From Rhizobium sp. J15 (lineage in GTDB: Bacteria; Pseudomonadota; Alphaproteobacteria; Rhizobiales; Rhizobiaceae): 64,000 nt of DNA. Position numbers and translations under genes: made by a program. Location of the stretch: positions 1 to 64,000 of the forward strand of contig NZ_NWSX01000003.1 of NCBI RefSeq assembly GCF_002531825.1, given 5' to 3'. A model generated the notes under the pieces. That model made no database searches. It was not told where the DNA came from and was given only the letters and a program-made list of their open reading frames with translations. Below, one piece after another: positions 26,513 to 35,396 of this stretch. The stretch's first letter is position 1. Each line of letters opens with the position of its first letter.

Positions 26513-28183
26513 ATGTACCGTTACGACGAATTTGATCATGCCTTTGTCACCGAGCGCGTCGAGCAGTTCCGCGACCAGGTTGAGCGCCGCCTTTCCGGCG
26601 AGCTTGCCGAGGATGCGTTCAAGCCGCTGCGCCTGATGAACGGCGTCTACCTGCAGCTTCATGCCTACATGCTGCGCATCGCCATTCCCTACGGCACGCT
26701 GAGCGCGCGCCAGATGCGCATGCTCGCCCATATCGCCCGCACCTATGACCGCGGCTATGGCCACTTCACCACCCGCCAGAACCTGCAGTTCAACTGGCCG
26801 AAGCTGTCGGAGATCCCCGATGCGCTGGCCGACCTAGCAAGAGTCGAGATGCATGCGCTGCAGACCTCGGGCAACTGCATCAGAAACGTGACGGCCGACC
26901 ACTTTGCCGGTGCAGCGGCCGACGAAGTCGCCGATCCCAGGCCCTATGCGGAAATCCTGCGCCAGTGGTCGTCGGTCCATCCGGAATTCTCCTTCCTGCC
27001 GCGCAAATTCAAGATCGCCGTCACCGGCGCCGAGCGCGACCGCGCGGCCATCCAGGTTCATGACATCGGCCTGCACCTGAAGAAGAACGACAAGGGTGAA
27101 ATCGGTTTTGCAGTTTATGTCGGCGGTGGCCAGGGCCGCACGCCGATGATCGCCAAGCTGATCCGCGACTTCCTGCCCGAGGAAGACCTGCTCTCCTACA
27201 CCACGGCGATCGTGCGCGTTTACAATCTGCACGGCCGCCGCGACAACAAGTATAAGGCCCGCATCAAGATCCTCGTGCACGAGACCGGCGCCGAGGAGCT
27301 GGCGCGCCAGGTGGAGGCCGAATTCGCGGCACTGAAGGACAGCGAGCTCAAGCTGCCGGAACAGGATGTCGAGGCGATCGCCGCCTATTTCGCGCCGCCC
27401 GCTCTGCCCGAGCGCGCCGAGGGCTGGGAAAACCTTGCCCGCTGGAAGAAGGCCGATCCGGCCTTTGCCCGCTGGGTCCAGCAGAATGTGCAGCCGCACA
27501 AGAACCCCGATTACGGCATGGTGACGATCTCGCTGAAGCCGATCGGCGGTATTCCGGGCGACGCCACCGACGCGCAGATGGAGGCCGTCGCCGATCTCGC
27601 CGAGGAATATGCCTTCGACGAAATCCGCGTCAGCCACGAGCAGAACCTCATCCTGCCGCATGTGGCGCTTGCCGATCTCGAAGCCGTCTATCGCGGCCTC
27701 GTCGCCATCAACCTAGCGGAGGCCAATGCCGGGCTGATCACCGATATCATTGCCTGTCCTGGGCTGGACTACTGCGCGCTCGCCAATGCGCGCTCCATTC
27801 CGGTCGCGCAGGAAATCTCCCGCCGCTTCGGCAATCCCGAACGCCAGGCCGAGATCGGCGAGCTGAAGATCAAGATCTCCGGCTGCATCAATGCCTGCGG
27901 CCACCACCATGTCGGCCATATCGGCCTGCTCGGTGTGGAGAAGAAGGGCGCCGAACTCTACCAGATCACGCTCGGCGGTTCCGGTGACGAACATACGTCG
28001 ATCGGCGAGATCATCGGGCGCGGCTTCGAGCCGGACCGGGTGACGGACGCGATCGAGACGATCGTCGACACCTATCTCGGCCTGCGCCTCAATGCTTCCG
28101 AAACCTTCCTTGCCGCCTATCGCCGCGTCGGGCCGCAGCCTTTCAAGGCCGCGCTCTATGGCTCGGCCGCGGAAGCGGCATAA
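26513..28183 (+). CDS. cysI: Sulfite reductase hemoprotein subunit (nitrite/sulfite reductase family)
   Basis: A 556-residue siroheme/4Fe-4S enzyme that reduces sulfite to sulfide for cysteine synthesis. It has two nitrite/sulfite reductase repeats, TTRQNLQFNWPKLSEI near residue 85, the siroheme-contacting TSGNCIRNVTADHFAG, and the cluster ligands in CPGLDYCALANA and SGCINACGHHHVG. Nitrite reductases look alike, but the cysG-DUF2849-DUF934 operon points to sulfite. Confidence 0.93.
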   Translation: MYRYDEFDHAFVTERVEQFRDQVERRLSGELAEDAFKPLRLMNGVYLQLHAYMLRIAIPYGTLSARQMRMLAHIARTYDRGYGHFTTRQNLQFNWPKLSEIPDALADLARVEMHALQTSGNCIRNVTADHFAGAAADEVADPRPYAEILRQWSSVHPEFSFLPRKFKIAVTGAERDRAAIQVHDIGLHLKKNDKGEIGFAVYVGGGQGRTPMIAKLIRDFLPEEDLLSYTTAIVRVYNLHGRRDNKYKARIKILVHETGAEELARQVEAEFAALKDSELKLPEQDVEAIAAYFAPPALPERAEGWENLARWKKADPAFARWVQQNVQPHKNPDYGMVTISLKPIGGIPGDATDAQMEAVADLAEEYAFDEIRVSHEQNLILPHVALADLEAVYRGLVAINLAEANAGLITDIIACPGLDYCALANARSIPVAQEISRRFGNPERQAEIGELKIKISGCINACGHHHVGHIGLLGVEKKGAELYQITLGGSGDEHTSIGEIIGRGFEPDRVTDAIETIVDTYLGLRLNASETFLAAYRRVGPQPFKAALYGSAAEAA

Positions 28184-28193
28184 GGAGGCGATG

Positions 28194-28706
28194 ATGACGA
28201 AGATCTGGAGAGAAACCGGTTTTGTCGAAAACGATCCCTGGGTGATCGAAACCGAAGAGGTGAAGGCGACCGGAGAGCAGAAACCGCTGCTCGGCCTCGA
28301 CGAGCTGATTGCCAAGGCCGACGAAAGCAACGATGTCGGCCTCGGCGTGCTGATCAAGCCGGCCGACGACGTGCGCCGCCTGGAGCCTTATCTCGATCGC
28401 CTCGCAATCGTCGCTGTCGCCTTTCCGGCCTTCAATGATGGCCGCGCCTTCAGCCATGCCTCGCTGCTGCGCCAGCGCTTGGGTTACACCAACGAGCTGC
28501 GCGCCATCGGCGACGTACTGATCGATCAGGTCCCGTTGATGCTGCGCGTCGGCATCGACAGCTTTGCCGTCAGCAACGCCACGGCGCTGAAGCGGCTGGC
28601 CGAAAATCGTCTTCCCGCCATTCCCCATCATTATCAGCCGGCGGTGCGTGACGCCGAAGCCGGCAAGGGCTATAGTTGGCGCCGTCAGGCGAAGCCGGCC
28701 GCATAA
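28194..28706 (+). CDS. DUF934 protein, sulfite reduction accessory
   Basis: A 170-residue protein (VLIKPADDVRRLEPYLDRLAIVAVAFPAFNDGRAFSHASLLRQRLGYTNELRAIGDVLIDQ). DUF934 proteins are annotated as probable oxidoreductases of sulfite reduction because they follow cysI; no catalytic motif is evident. AAGGAGG lies just before tandem ATG codons at 28191 and 28194; the second is better spaced. Last gene of the cys operon. Confidence 0.9.
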   Translation: MTKIWRETGFVENDPWVIETEEVKATGEQKPLLGLDELIAKADESNDVGLGVLIKPADDVRRLEPYLDRLAIVAVAFPAFNDGRAFSHASLLRQRLGYTNELRAIGDVLIDQVPLMLRVGIDSFAVSNATALKRLAENRLPAIPHHYQPAVRDAEAGKGYSWRRQAKPAA

Positions 28707-28744
28707 GCGACCGATCCGCCGTTTTACGATGACGGAACGGTAGC

Positions 28745-29956
28745 ATGAAGACATTCGAAGTGGCGGTGATCGGTGGCGGTCTCGCCGGTATGATTGCTGC
28801 GATCTCACTTGCCCGCGACGGCCGCAGCGTGGCGCTTGTCGCGCCCGTTGCCGCGAAAGAGGACCGGCGCACAACGGCGCTGATGGATCAGTCTATCCGC
28901 TTCCTCGACCGCCTGGCGCTCTGGGAGAAGCTGCGCCCTGCGGCAGCACCGCTCACCAGCATGCGAATCATCGACGGCACTGACCGGCTGCTGCGGGCGC
29001 CGACGACCACGTTCCGTGCGGCCGAAGTCGGCCTCGATGCCTTCGGCTATAATTTCCCCAACAAGACGTTGATCGACGTGCTTGAGGAGGCCGCGTCCGG
29101 CGAGGGCAATATCACCCGCTTCACCGATATGGCCGAATCGATTGCTATTGCCCCGGATGCCGTGTCGATCACGCTTGCCGGAGGCGACACGCTGTCAGCC
29201 GATTTCGCCGTCGGCGCCGACGGCCGCGGTTCGAAGCTGCGCGAGACGGCTGACATCGGCGTGCGCAACTGGTCTTATCCGCAATCGGCCATGGTGCTCA
29301 ACTTCGCGCATTCCCTGCCGCACCAGAACATCTCGACGGAATTCCATACCAAGCACGGCCCGTTCACCCAGGTGCCGCTGCCGGGAAACCGTTCCAGCCT
29401 CGTCTGGGTGCAGGACCCTGCCGAAGCGGCGGCCGGCATGGAACTGCCCCTTGCCGAACTTGGGCTTCTCGTCGAGGCGCGTATGCAGTCCATGCTCGGC
29501 ATGGTGAGCGTCGAGGACGGCGTCCAGGTCTGGCCGCTCTCCGGCATGATGGCGCATCGCTTCGGCAAGGGGCGCATTGCGCTGATCGGCGAAGCGGCCC
29601 ACGTCTTCCCGCCGATCGGGGCGCAGGGGCTGAACCTCAGCCTGCGCGATATCATGGTGCTGACCGATATCCTCTGCGACAGGGCCGAATTGCCGGTGCC
29701 GGCCGATGCCGGCGACAGCTTCGACCGCCGGCGCCGCGCCGATATCATGACGCGCACGGCAAGCGTCGATCTTCTCAACCGCTCGCTGCTTTCGGATTTC
29801 CTGCCCGTGCAGATGCTGCGCGCCGCCGGGCTGCATATCCTCTCGGCCATTCCGCCGCTGCGCAATATCGTCATGCGCGAGGGGATCGAGCCGGGCCGCG
29901 GCTTTCGCGATATTCCCGATTCCCTAAGGGAAAAGCTCAAACGGAAGAAGGCCTGA
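28745..29956 (+). CDS. UbiH/UbiF/COQ6 family FAD-dependent monooxygenase
   Basis: A 403-residue flavoprotein hydroxylase. FAD-binding GGGLAGMIAAISLARDG at the N-terminus, GADGRGSKLRE in the middle and IALIGEAAHVFPPIGAQGLNLSLRD near residue 280 are the three classic motifs. Members hydroxylate the ubiquinone ring, so a role in ubiquinone synthesis is likely but the ring position cannot be assigned. The 3' end overlaps the convergent AEC permease gene by 33 bases. Confidence 0.9.
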   Translation: MKTFEVAVIGGGLAGMIAAISLARDGRSVALVAPVAAKEDRRTTALMDQSIRFLDRLALWEKLRPAAAPLTSMRIIDGTDRLLRAPTTTFRAAEVGLDAFGYNFPNKTLIDVLEEAASGEGNITRFTDMAESIAIAPDAVSITLAGGDTLSADFAVGADGRGSKLRETADIGVRNWSYPQSAMVLNFAHSLPHQNISTEFHTKHGPFTQVPLPGNRSSLVWVQDPAEAAAGMELPLAELGLLVEARMQSMLGMVSVEDGVQVWPLSGMMAHRFGKGRIALIGEAAHVFPPIGAQGLNLSLRDIMVLTDILCDRAELPVPADAGDSFDRRRRADIMTRTASVDLLNRSLLSDFLPVQMLRAAGLHILSAIPPLRNIVMREGIEPGRGFRDIPDSLREKLKRKKA

Positions 29957-30886
29957 GCGGATCGCGATCAGCCAGAGGGAAACGCTCACCACCGAAAACA
30001 CCGTCGTGATCAGGATCGTCGCCGAGGCGCGCTCCTGCCACACGCCGTATTGCTGGCCGATGACGAAGACGTTGGTCGCCGTCGGCAGCGAGGCGAGCAG
30101 CACGGCGGCCTGGATCCAGACCGGCTCGAAACCGCCGATCGCCGTCAGCGCCAGGAAAACCGCGATCGGATGCAGGATCAGCTTCGCCGGCACGATATAG
30201 CCGATCTCCGCCGGGATGCGCTTTAGCGGCCTGAGCGCCAGCGTCACGCCCATGGCAAAAAGGGCGCAGGGAGCAGCTGCCTGGGCGAGGTAGTCGACGA
30301 GGCGCAGAAACGCCGGCGGCTGGTCGAGATGCAGGGCAGCCACGGCAAAGCCCGCCGCCGTCGACAGGATGAAGGGATGTAGCGCCACCTTCCGCGCGAT
30401 ATCGGCGGCGAGTCGGCCGGAAGAACGCTTGTCGCCGCCGGCCACCGCCATCAGCGCCGGCGCCACGATGAAATGCAGCGCGTTTTCGAAGCAGACGATC
30501 AGCGCCACCGGCAGGGCCGCCCCTTCGCCAAGCGCCAGGAGCGCCAGGCCCGGCCCCATATAGCCGATATTGCCGTAGGAGCCGGCGAAGGACTGGATGG
30601 TGCAATCGGCGAGCGAATTGCCGCGCAGCACCCGGCCGACGACGAAGAGCAGGATGAAGACCGCATAGGTCGCAGCGATATCGGTGACGATGAAATCGAT
30701 CCGCGTCAGCTCTTCGATCGGCGTGCGCGAGACCAGCTTGAAGAAGAGAGCGGGCAGGGCGGCGTAGATGATGAAGGTGTTCAGCCAGCCGAGTGCCTCG
30801 GCCGGCTGCTTCGTCGCGCTGGCGGCGATGTAACCGATCAGGATCAGGCCGAAGAACGGCAGGAGCAGGCTGACGATATCGGCCAA
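29924..30886 (-). CDS. AEC family transporter (auxin efflux carrier type)
   Basis: A 320-residue membrane protein with about ten hydrophobic helices (SLLLPFFGLILIGYIAA at the start; LLPFELFP at the end) and the conserved SFAGSYGNIGYMGPGLAL motif. Bacterial AEC proteins carry small organic anions such as malate or malonate; the substrate here is unknown. It is convergent with, and overlaps, the UbiH-type gene. ccdA lies just upstream on the same strand, 46 bases away. Confidence 0.92.
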   Translation of the reverse strand: MADIVSLLLPFFGLILIGYIAASATKQPAEALGWLNTFIIYAALPALFFKLVSRTPIEELTRIDFIVTDIAATYAVFILLFVVGRVLRGNSLADCTIQSFAGSYGNIGYMGPGLALLALGEGAALPVALIVCFENALHFIVAPALMAVAGGDKRSSGRLAADIARKVALHPFILSTAAGFAVAALHLDQPPAFLRLVDYLAQAAAPCALFAMGVTLALRPLKRIPAEIGYIVPAKLILHPIAVFLALTAIGGFEPVWIQAAVLLASLPTATNVFVIGQQYGVWQERASATILITTVFSVVSVSLWLIAIRSGLLPFELFP

Positions 30887-30932
30887 AGAGGTCTTCCAAT
30901 GCGCGGGGATGATCGGCGGGGGTAAGAGCTGT

Positions 30933-31682
30933 TTAGCCGATTTGCATCAGGATCGGAAAGGTCTGCTGGAACCAGATCGCCACGTCGCTGACCCAGCCGA
31001 ACAGGAAAGCGAGGCCGGTGAGGATGAGAAAAACGCCCATGATCTTCTCGACCGTGCCGAGATGGCGGCGGAAACGCGACAGAAAGCGCATGAAAGCGCC
31101 TGAAAAGCCGGCGGCGATCCAGAAGGGAATGGCCAGGCCGAGCGAATAGATGGCGAGCAGTCCGGCGCCGGAGCCGACCGTTTCGCGCGAAGCGGCAACG
31201 CCGAGGATGGCGCCGAGCACCGGGCCGATGCAGGGGGTCCAGCCGAAGGCGAAGGCAAGACCCATGATGTAGGCGCCCGTCAGCGTCGCCGGTTTGCCGC
31301 CGCTCTGAAAACGCGCTTCGCGGGCTAGCACGCCGATTCGGAACAGGCCGAGGAAATTCAGCCCCATGACGATGATGATGAGCCCGCCGATCTTGGAAAG
31401 CAGATCGAGATGCTGGCGGAGCGCCATGCCGATGCTGGACGCGCCGGCGCCGAGCGCCACGAAAACGGTGGCGAAGCCGAGCGTGAAGAGCAGAGCGGAA
31501 AAGAGAATCCCACGCCTGACGTCAGGCGCCACCGCAACCGCGCCGCCGCCGCGGAACTGCTCGACCGATATGCCGGCCATGTAGCACAGGTAAGGCGGGA
31601 CGAGGGGAAGCACGCAGGGCGAAAGAAAGGAAAGCGCCCCTGCAATCAACGCGCTCCACAGGGAAATATCGGCAATCGACAC
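30933..31682 (-). CDS. ccdA: Cytochrome c biogenesis protein CcdA
   Basis: A 249-residue membrane thiol reductant carrier with six transmembrane helices. The redox cysteines lie in FLSPCVLPLVPPYLCYMAG and GWTPCIGPVLGAIL. It moves electrons from cytosolic thioredoxin to periplasmic thioredoxin-like proteins for heme attachment to c-type cytochromes. The start is a GTG at 31682 with GGAG seven bases upstream; longer in-frame starts are unlikely. Confidence 0.95.
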   Translation of the reverse strand: MSIADISLWSALIAGALSFLSPCVLPLVPPYLCYMAGISVEQFRGGGAVAVAPDVRRGILFSALLFTLGFATVFVALGAGASSIGMALRQHLDLLSKIGGLIIIVMGLNFLGLFRIGVLAREARFQSGGKPATLTGAYIMGLAFAFGWTPCIGPVLGAILGVAASRETVGSGAGLLAIYSLGLAIPFWIAAGFSGAFMRFLSRFRRHLGTVEKIMGVFLILTGLAFLFGWVSDVAIWFQQTFPILMQIG

Positions 31683-31912
31683 GCATTCTCTCCGGCTGCA
31701 ATCTGCGCCCTGTTCGTAGCTTTCCGGGCCCCTGATTGCCAATCACCTTTTTGCGCTCGGCAGAAATCCCCTTTCGCATGGGCAAGCAATGGGCTTGAGC
31801 GCGCAAGAAATGTGCCGATCGCCGAAAAAAGCCAAATTTTTCGGTTGACCGCAATGGGTCGCCTGCCTATGTTCCGCCCACTTCCAGCCGGGGTGCTTCA
31901 CCCGCGGAGCGG

Positions 31913-31988
31913 GAGAGCGTAGCTCAGCCGGTAGAGCAACTGACTTTTAATCAGTAGGTCTCGGGTTCGAACCCCGACGCTCTCACCA
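31913..31988 (+). tRNA. tRNA-Lys (anticodon TTT)
   Basis: A 76-base tRNA with a 7-bp acceptor stem (GAGAGCG / CGCTCTC), D-loop AGCTCAGCCGGTAGAGC, anticodon stem ACTGA/TCAGT around loop CTTTTAA giving anticodon TTT, T-arm with GGTTCGAACC, discriminator A and encoded CCA. No integrase or duplicated 3' end is seen downstream. Confidence 0.98.
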
Positions 31989-32055
31989 TAAAAATATAAG
32001 AATTCAATGTGGTAGACTTGAGTGGCGGCAATTGTGACCTGCGGTTACGCAGACG

Positions 32056-32433
32056 ATGGGCGCAAGACACATGAACATAGAGGGGCTGGGGACCCACGGG
32101 ACTCGACTGGGCGCTCGCGGGTGGTTTGCACTCCCAATCGCTAAGCCGTGTCATGCTGCTGCGTTTGAGCGCTGTTCGGTTAGTTTACGCCTGGCGCTGT
32201 GCCTACCTCTTGTCTTGTTGGCTGTGGCTGGCTGCAATGAAGACAGCAGCCAATATACGCTATATCGAAGCAGTGTACTGGACACAAAAATGCGCTTGCA
32301 TGTCGCATCGTTCGACAGTGCGGACGGTGATGCATACAACTCCGAAAACTGCCAAATTGCAGCAAGTCTTTTCGCCAGTCAGCCGGGCGTTCAGGTTCGG
32401 TACTGGTGCGAGAAGGGCCGCTTTCGCAAATAA
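32056..32433 (+). CDS. Small putative lipoprotein
   Basis: The convincing part is the C-terminal 85 residues: a hydrophobic stretch LALCLPLVLLAVAGC ending in a lipobox cysteine, then an exported-looking domain with a Cys pair (NSENCQIAASLF...VRYWCEKGRFRK). That suggests a lipoprotein anchored through the first cysteine. The first 40 codons (ATG at 32056 or 32071) look poor, so the true start may be a non-standard codon nearer the signal peptide. Function unknown. Lower GC than its neighbours. Confidence 0.55.
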   Translation: MGARHMNIEGLGTHGTRLGARGWFALPIAKPCHAAAFERCSVSLRLALCLPLVLLAVAGCNEDSSQYTLYRSSVLDTKMRLHVASFDSADGDAYNSENCQIAASLFASQPGVQVRYWCEKGRFRK

Positions 32434-32802
32434 CGATGCTCGAAGGTGACTGAGCAAGAAACCTGCGGCTTAATAAACATGTGGATTAAAAGCAGGTCAC
32501 GCGCACGGCTTTAGTGATTTCAGCCATAATGATGCCGCAGCCAAGGAACGATCGGCGCCGACAACGCTATAGTGATCGTCCTTAGCTACTGGCGCTATGC
32601 CCGCGAGGAGGGAGAATGGTTGCACCCATTCTCCCTTTTTCGGTTTTTTTACCGTGCAACAAGTAGACTTGTACATCAACACAAAACATGTCGATATCCA
32701 CGGTTCATGCGGAATATTGTCCGCACGACCAGATGGAGTGACGCCTGCAAACTTCTCTTAGCCTAATGACAGGCGGTCGTGTTCTGCCAACGCCGCGCTT
32801 GG
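32434..32802. other. Intergenic stretch with strong terminator, possible small RNA
   Basis: No protein gene is supported over about 370 bases. It contains a strong intrinsic terminator (separate entry) that is too far from the upstream gene to be only its terminator, so an independent short transcript is plausible. The promoter is not obvious. Confidence 0.4.
32610..32650 (+). terminator. Strong Rho-independent terminator, possibly of a small RNA
   Basis: A 10-bp perfect stem (GGGAGAATGG / CCATTCTCCC) with a six-base loop is followed by TTTTT and, three bases later, seven more T residues. It lies about 175 bases after the lipoprotein-like gene. Confidence 0.8.
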
Positions 32803-33030
32803 TCAGGAATACGCGCCAAAAGCCAAGAGAAGCACACCAATTGCGATCACCGCCAGGGCCGGCCAGTTTTGGGAGAGGCCGAGAAACCTCAGGCCTTGGC
32901 GCCGGGGTTCCAGCGTCGCGCCGCCTTGCGGCATGCGATGCGGATTACTCGGCCTTCGACCGAGCGCTGATTGAAACAGAAAAAGAAGTCCGCCAATGAT
33001 GAGAGCGGCACCGATCAGGATTGCCCACAT
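32803..33030 (-). CDS. Small membrane protein with two transmembrane segments
   Basis: A 75-residue protein with hydrophobic helices at about 2-21 (AILIGAALIIGGLLFLF) and 56-74 (PALAVIAIGVLLLAFGA) joined by a basic loop. GGAGG lies five bases before the ATG, so it is a real gene. Function unknown. A GGAAC-N16-GGTT promoter-like element upstream suggests control by the general stress sigma factor EcfG (inference). Confidence 0.75.
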   Translation of the reverse strand: MWAILIGAALIIGGLLFLFQSALGRRPSNPHRMPQGGATLEPRRQGLRFLGLSQNWPALAVIAIGVLLLAFGAYS

Positions 33031-33063
33031 CGTCGCCTCCGCTAGGGACAGGGGTGAGCGTTA

Positions 33064-33088
33064 AACCAGATCCGTGCTTGATTGTTCC
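33064..33088 (-). promoter_or_regulatory. EcfG (RpoE2)-type general stress promoter candidate
   Basis: On the minus strand GGAAC (33088-33084) and GGTT (33067-33064) are separated by 16 bases, matching the alphaproteobacterial EcfG consensus GGAAC-N16/17-CGTT except for the first base of the -10 element. It ends 33 bases before the start codon of the small membrane protein at 33030, a normal leader length. Confidence 0.5.
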
Positions 33089-33192
33089 CTTATAATGGCC
33101 ATCGGCAGGGCGTTTGCCTTCCGCAGATTTCCATTTTGGAACCAAATCCGCGCGCATTCGATTTGACCATTGAGCAGTCTTGGAGATTCCTC

Positions 33193-33363
33193 ATGGATGA
33201 GACACCCAAAACCGCAATCCGCGGAATGATGCTGTATGTATTGGCTCTTCTCGTCCTGGGCATTTTGGCAGGTGCGGCTTACACGATCTATGGTCACCCC
33301 GCCGATCCCACCCAGCCGTCGGCGGCTGAAACGATTCCGGAAAAAGCCATCGCTCCGCAGTGA
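33193..33363 (+). CDS. Small single-pass membrane protein
   Basis: A 56-residue protein: a short basic N-terminus, one transmembrane helix (MLYVLALLVLGILAGAAYTIYG, about residues 13-34) and a Pro/Ala/Glu-rich tail, probably periplasmic. GGAG lies seven bases before the ATG. Upstream GGAAC at 33138 with a partial -10 match (CGAT after 16 bases) hints weakly at the same stress sigma factor as the divergent neighbour. Function unknown. Confidence 0.7.
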   Translation: MDETPKTAIRGMMLYVLALLVLGILAGAAYTIYGHPADPTQPSAAETIPEKAIAPQ

Positions 33364-33483
33364 GGGCCGTCGTAAAATCATCCGATTGGCTCGCCGCACC
33401 GATAGATTTCTATTGGCAAATTCCCGTGTTATGATTTCGGTCCTGGCGTCGTCCGCCGTGTTGCCTGCACAGAGACTTGTCTA

Positions 33484-34890
33484 ATGAGTGAAGTGGACGT
33501 GCTTTTTGCCACCCTGCGACAGGCGGCTGACCCGCAGACGGTCAAGTGTATCGAAGACGTCGTCCGGCGCGGCGCCGATCGCGATCTCAATCGCATCAAC
33601 GCGCTCGCCTTCGCCGAGAAGCATCATCTCGACGAAGAAAAAACCATCGCGGCGTTTCTGCACGCAGCCCGCATCGGCGCATTCGAGATGACCTGGAATG
33701 TCCTTTGCCCGGGATGCGGCGGCGTCCTCGACAGCGGCGCAACGCTCAAAGGGGTCGTCCAGGACACCTACCATTGCGCGCTCTGCGCGGCCGGATACGA
33801 ACCGACGCTCGACGAGATGGTCGAGGTCACTTTCACCGTCAGTCCGCGCGTGCGCAGGATCGCGGCACATGAGCCCGACCGGCTGCCGCCGCTCGAATAT
33901 TACCGCCAGATATTCTTCAGCTCCGGTGTCGACCTGCCGGAGGATCTGGAAGCGAAGTTCGCCAACATCCTTCTTGAGATGATCGAGCTGGCGCCCGGCG
34001 AGAAAGCATTCGTGTCAATGCAGTTACCCGCGCAATTCATCATCATCTTCGATGCGGTGACACATTCGGCGCAGTTCATCGATGTGCAGGGTGACCCCAC
34101 CAACGAACGCCAGAACCTCTCGATGGTCATCAGCCGCGGGCATGCACTGAACGAAACCGTGACGATGCGTCCCGGCTTGCTGCGCCTCACCCTTGAGAAC
34201 CACACCGACCGTAGGGTGGTGCCGAACGTCTGCATTGCCGGAGACGACCTGCATGATCTGCTGGGCCGCCGCCGGCCTTTCCTGACGGCCAAGCGTCTGC
34301 TGACGAACCAGAGCTTCCGCGACATCTACCGGACCGACACGCTCGATGTCGATCAGCGCCTGAAGATTACCAGCCTGACTTTCCTCTTCACGGACCTGAG
34401 GGGCTCGACCGCGCTTTATGAGCGCGTGGGAGATCTCGCCGCTTTCGATCTGGTGCGCGCGCATTTCCGCGTTCTTCACGAGATCGTCGCTACGGAGGCC
34501 GGTGCGGTCGTCAAGACGATCGGCGATGCCGTCATGGCGACCTTCCCGAGCCCGGACCGCGCGGTGGCGGCAGCGCTCAGAATGCGCGAGGCGATGCGTC
34601 GGTTGAATACGGAACATGGAAGCGAAGACCTGCTCTTGAAGATCGGCATCCATGAGGGGCCGTGCCTTGCCGTCAACCTCAACGACCGGCAGGATTATTT
34701 CGGTCAGACCGTCAACATCGCCTCCCGCGTCCAGGGCCTTGCCGACCCCAACGTGATCATGACGACGGAGGCGATTGTCGAGGATAGCAATGTCTCCGAA
34801 ATCCTGCGCGACAGCGGCGTCACATCGGCTTCCCGGATGGCGGAACTCCAGGGCATCGGCAGGGAAGTCAAGATTTTCGCCCTGTCGTAA
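33484..34890 (+). CDS. Class III adenylate/guanylate cyclase with N-terminal zinc-ribbon region
   Basis: A 468-residue protein. The C-terminal third is a class III nucleotidyl cyclase domain (FLFTDLRGSTALYERVGD with metal Asp, KTIGDAVMATFPSPDRAV, DYFGQTVNIASRVQGLA). The N-terminal region (DUF5939-like) carries CPGCGG...CALC, a probable zinc ribbon, and a helical head. No transmembrane segment, so cytoplasmic. It makes a cyclic nucleotide in response to an unknown signal. The ATG immediately follows a TAA; no strong ribosome site is seen. Confidence 0.88.
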   Translation: MSEVDVLFATLRQAADPQTVKCIEDVVRRGADRDLNRINALAFAEKHHLDEEKTIAAFLHAARIGAFEMTWNVLCPGCGGVLDSGATLKGVVQDTYHCALCAAGYEPTLDEMVEVTFTVSPRVRRIAAHEPDRLPPLEYYRQIFFSSGVDLPEDLEAKFANILLEMIELAPGEKAFVSMQLPAQFIIIFDAVTHSAQFIDVQGDPTNERQNLSMVISRGHALNETVTMRPGLLRLTLENHTDRRVVPNVCIAGDDLHDLLGRRRPFLTAKRLLTNQSFRDIYRTDTLDVDQRLKITSLTFLFTDLRGSTALYERVGDLAAFDLVRAHFRVLHEIVATEAGAVVKTIGDAVMATFPSPDRAVAAALRMREAMRRLNTEHGSEDLLLKIGIHEGPCLAVNLNDRQDYFGQTVNIASRVQGLADPNVIMTTEAIVEDSNVSEILRDSGVTSASRMAELQGIGREVKIFALS

Positions 34891-34919
34891 GCTTCGCGTG
34901 CTTGTCGAGGTCACATCTT

Positions 34920-35102
34920 TCAATAGCTGCACGAGCGAGCATTGCCAGGTCTAAATCCGCCGGCACATGCCGGGTTTACCGACGTGTCCCGCTGATATTG
35001 GTAATCTTGGCTCTCCGGCCTTCCAGGCGACGTGCAGGAGGAAGCCACCGTGGACATGCCCATCAGCGCGCCGGCAGCGACAAATGTGAGAAATCTGTTC
35101 AT
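34920..35102 (-). CDS. Small exported protein or lipoprotein
   Basis: A 60-residue protein with signal peptide MNRFLTFVAAGALMGMSTVASSC; the cysteine could be a lipidation site though the lipobox is not canonical. The mature part is short and ends PACAGGFRPGNARSCSY with two cysteines. AAGGAG lies seven bases before the ATG at 35102. Function unknown. Confidence 0.6.
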   Translation of the reverse strand: MNRFLTFVAAGALMGMSTVASSCTSPGRPESQDYQYQRDTSVNPACAGGFRPGNARSCSY

Positions 35103-35396
35103 CCGAGCTTCTCCTTGGCAGGTTGGTTTTCGATGCAATCTATCATGTCATTACAAGCGTATGCGAGGACCGGGTCGTTTGATCACGCGCATCTGATCGG
35201 CACGGCTTGCCTGTGTGCGCGCATTTATCCCTGGCCGGTGATCAATTGATTTCAGCATAATCTGATCGGGCTATTCTGCGATTATGGAAGTAGTGTCACG
35301 GCGCCTGAAGTTATGTTGACCCGATTTTGTCTTGAATGGATCATGGTTTTTCATTAGAATTAAAGCATAAAAAAGTAATATAAATGGGAGGTTACT

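Noticed and set aside
32126..32449. Alternative 107-codon frame (MHSQSLSRVMLLRL...)
   Set aside because: It overlaps the lipoprotein-like frame, has no ribosome site, and lacks a coherent signal peptide; the frame ending VRYWCEKGRFRK is better.
31913..33480. tRNA-Lys as an integration site for a genomic island
   Set aside because: No integrase, transposase or duplicate of the tRNA 3' end was found downstream within the window.
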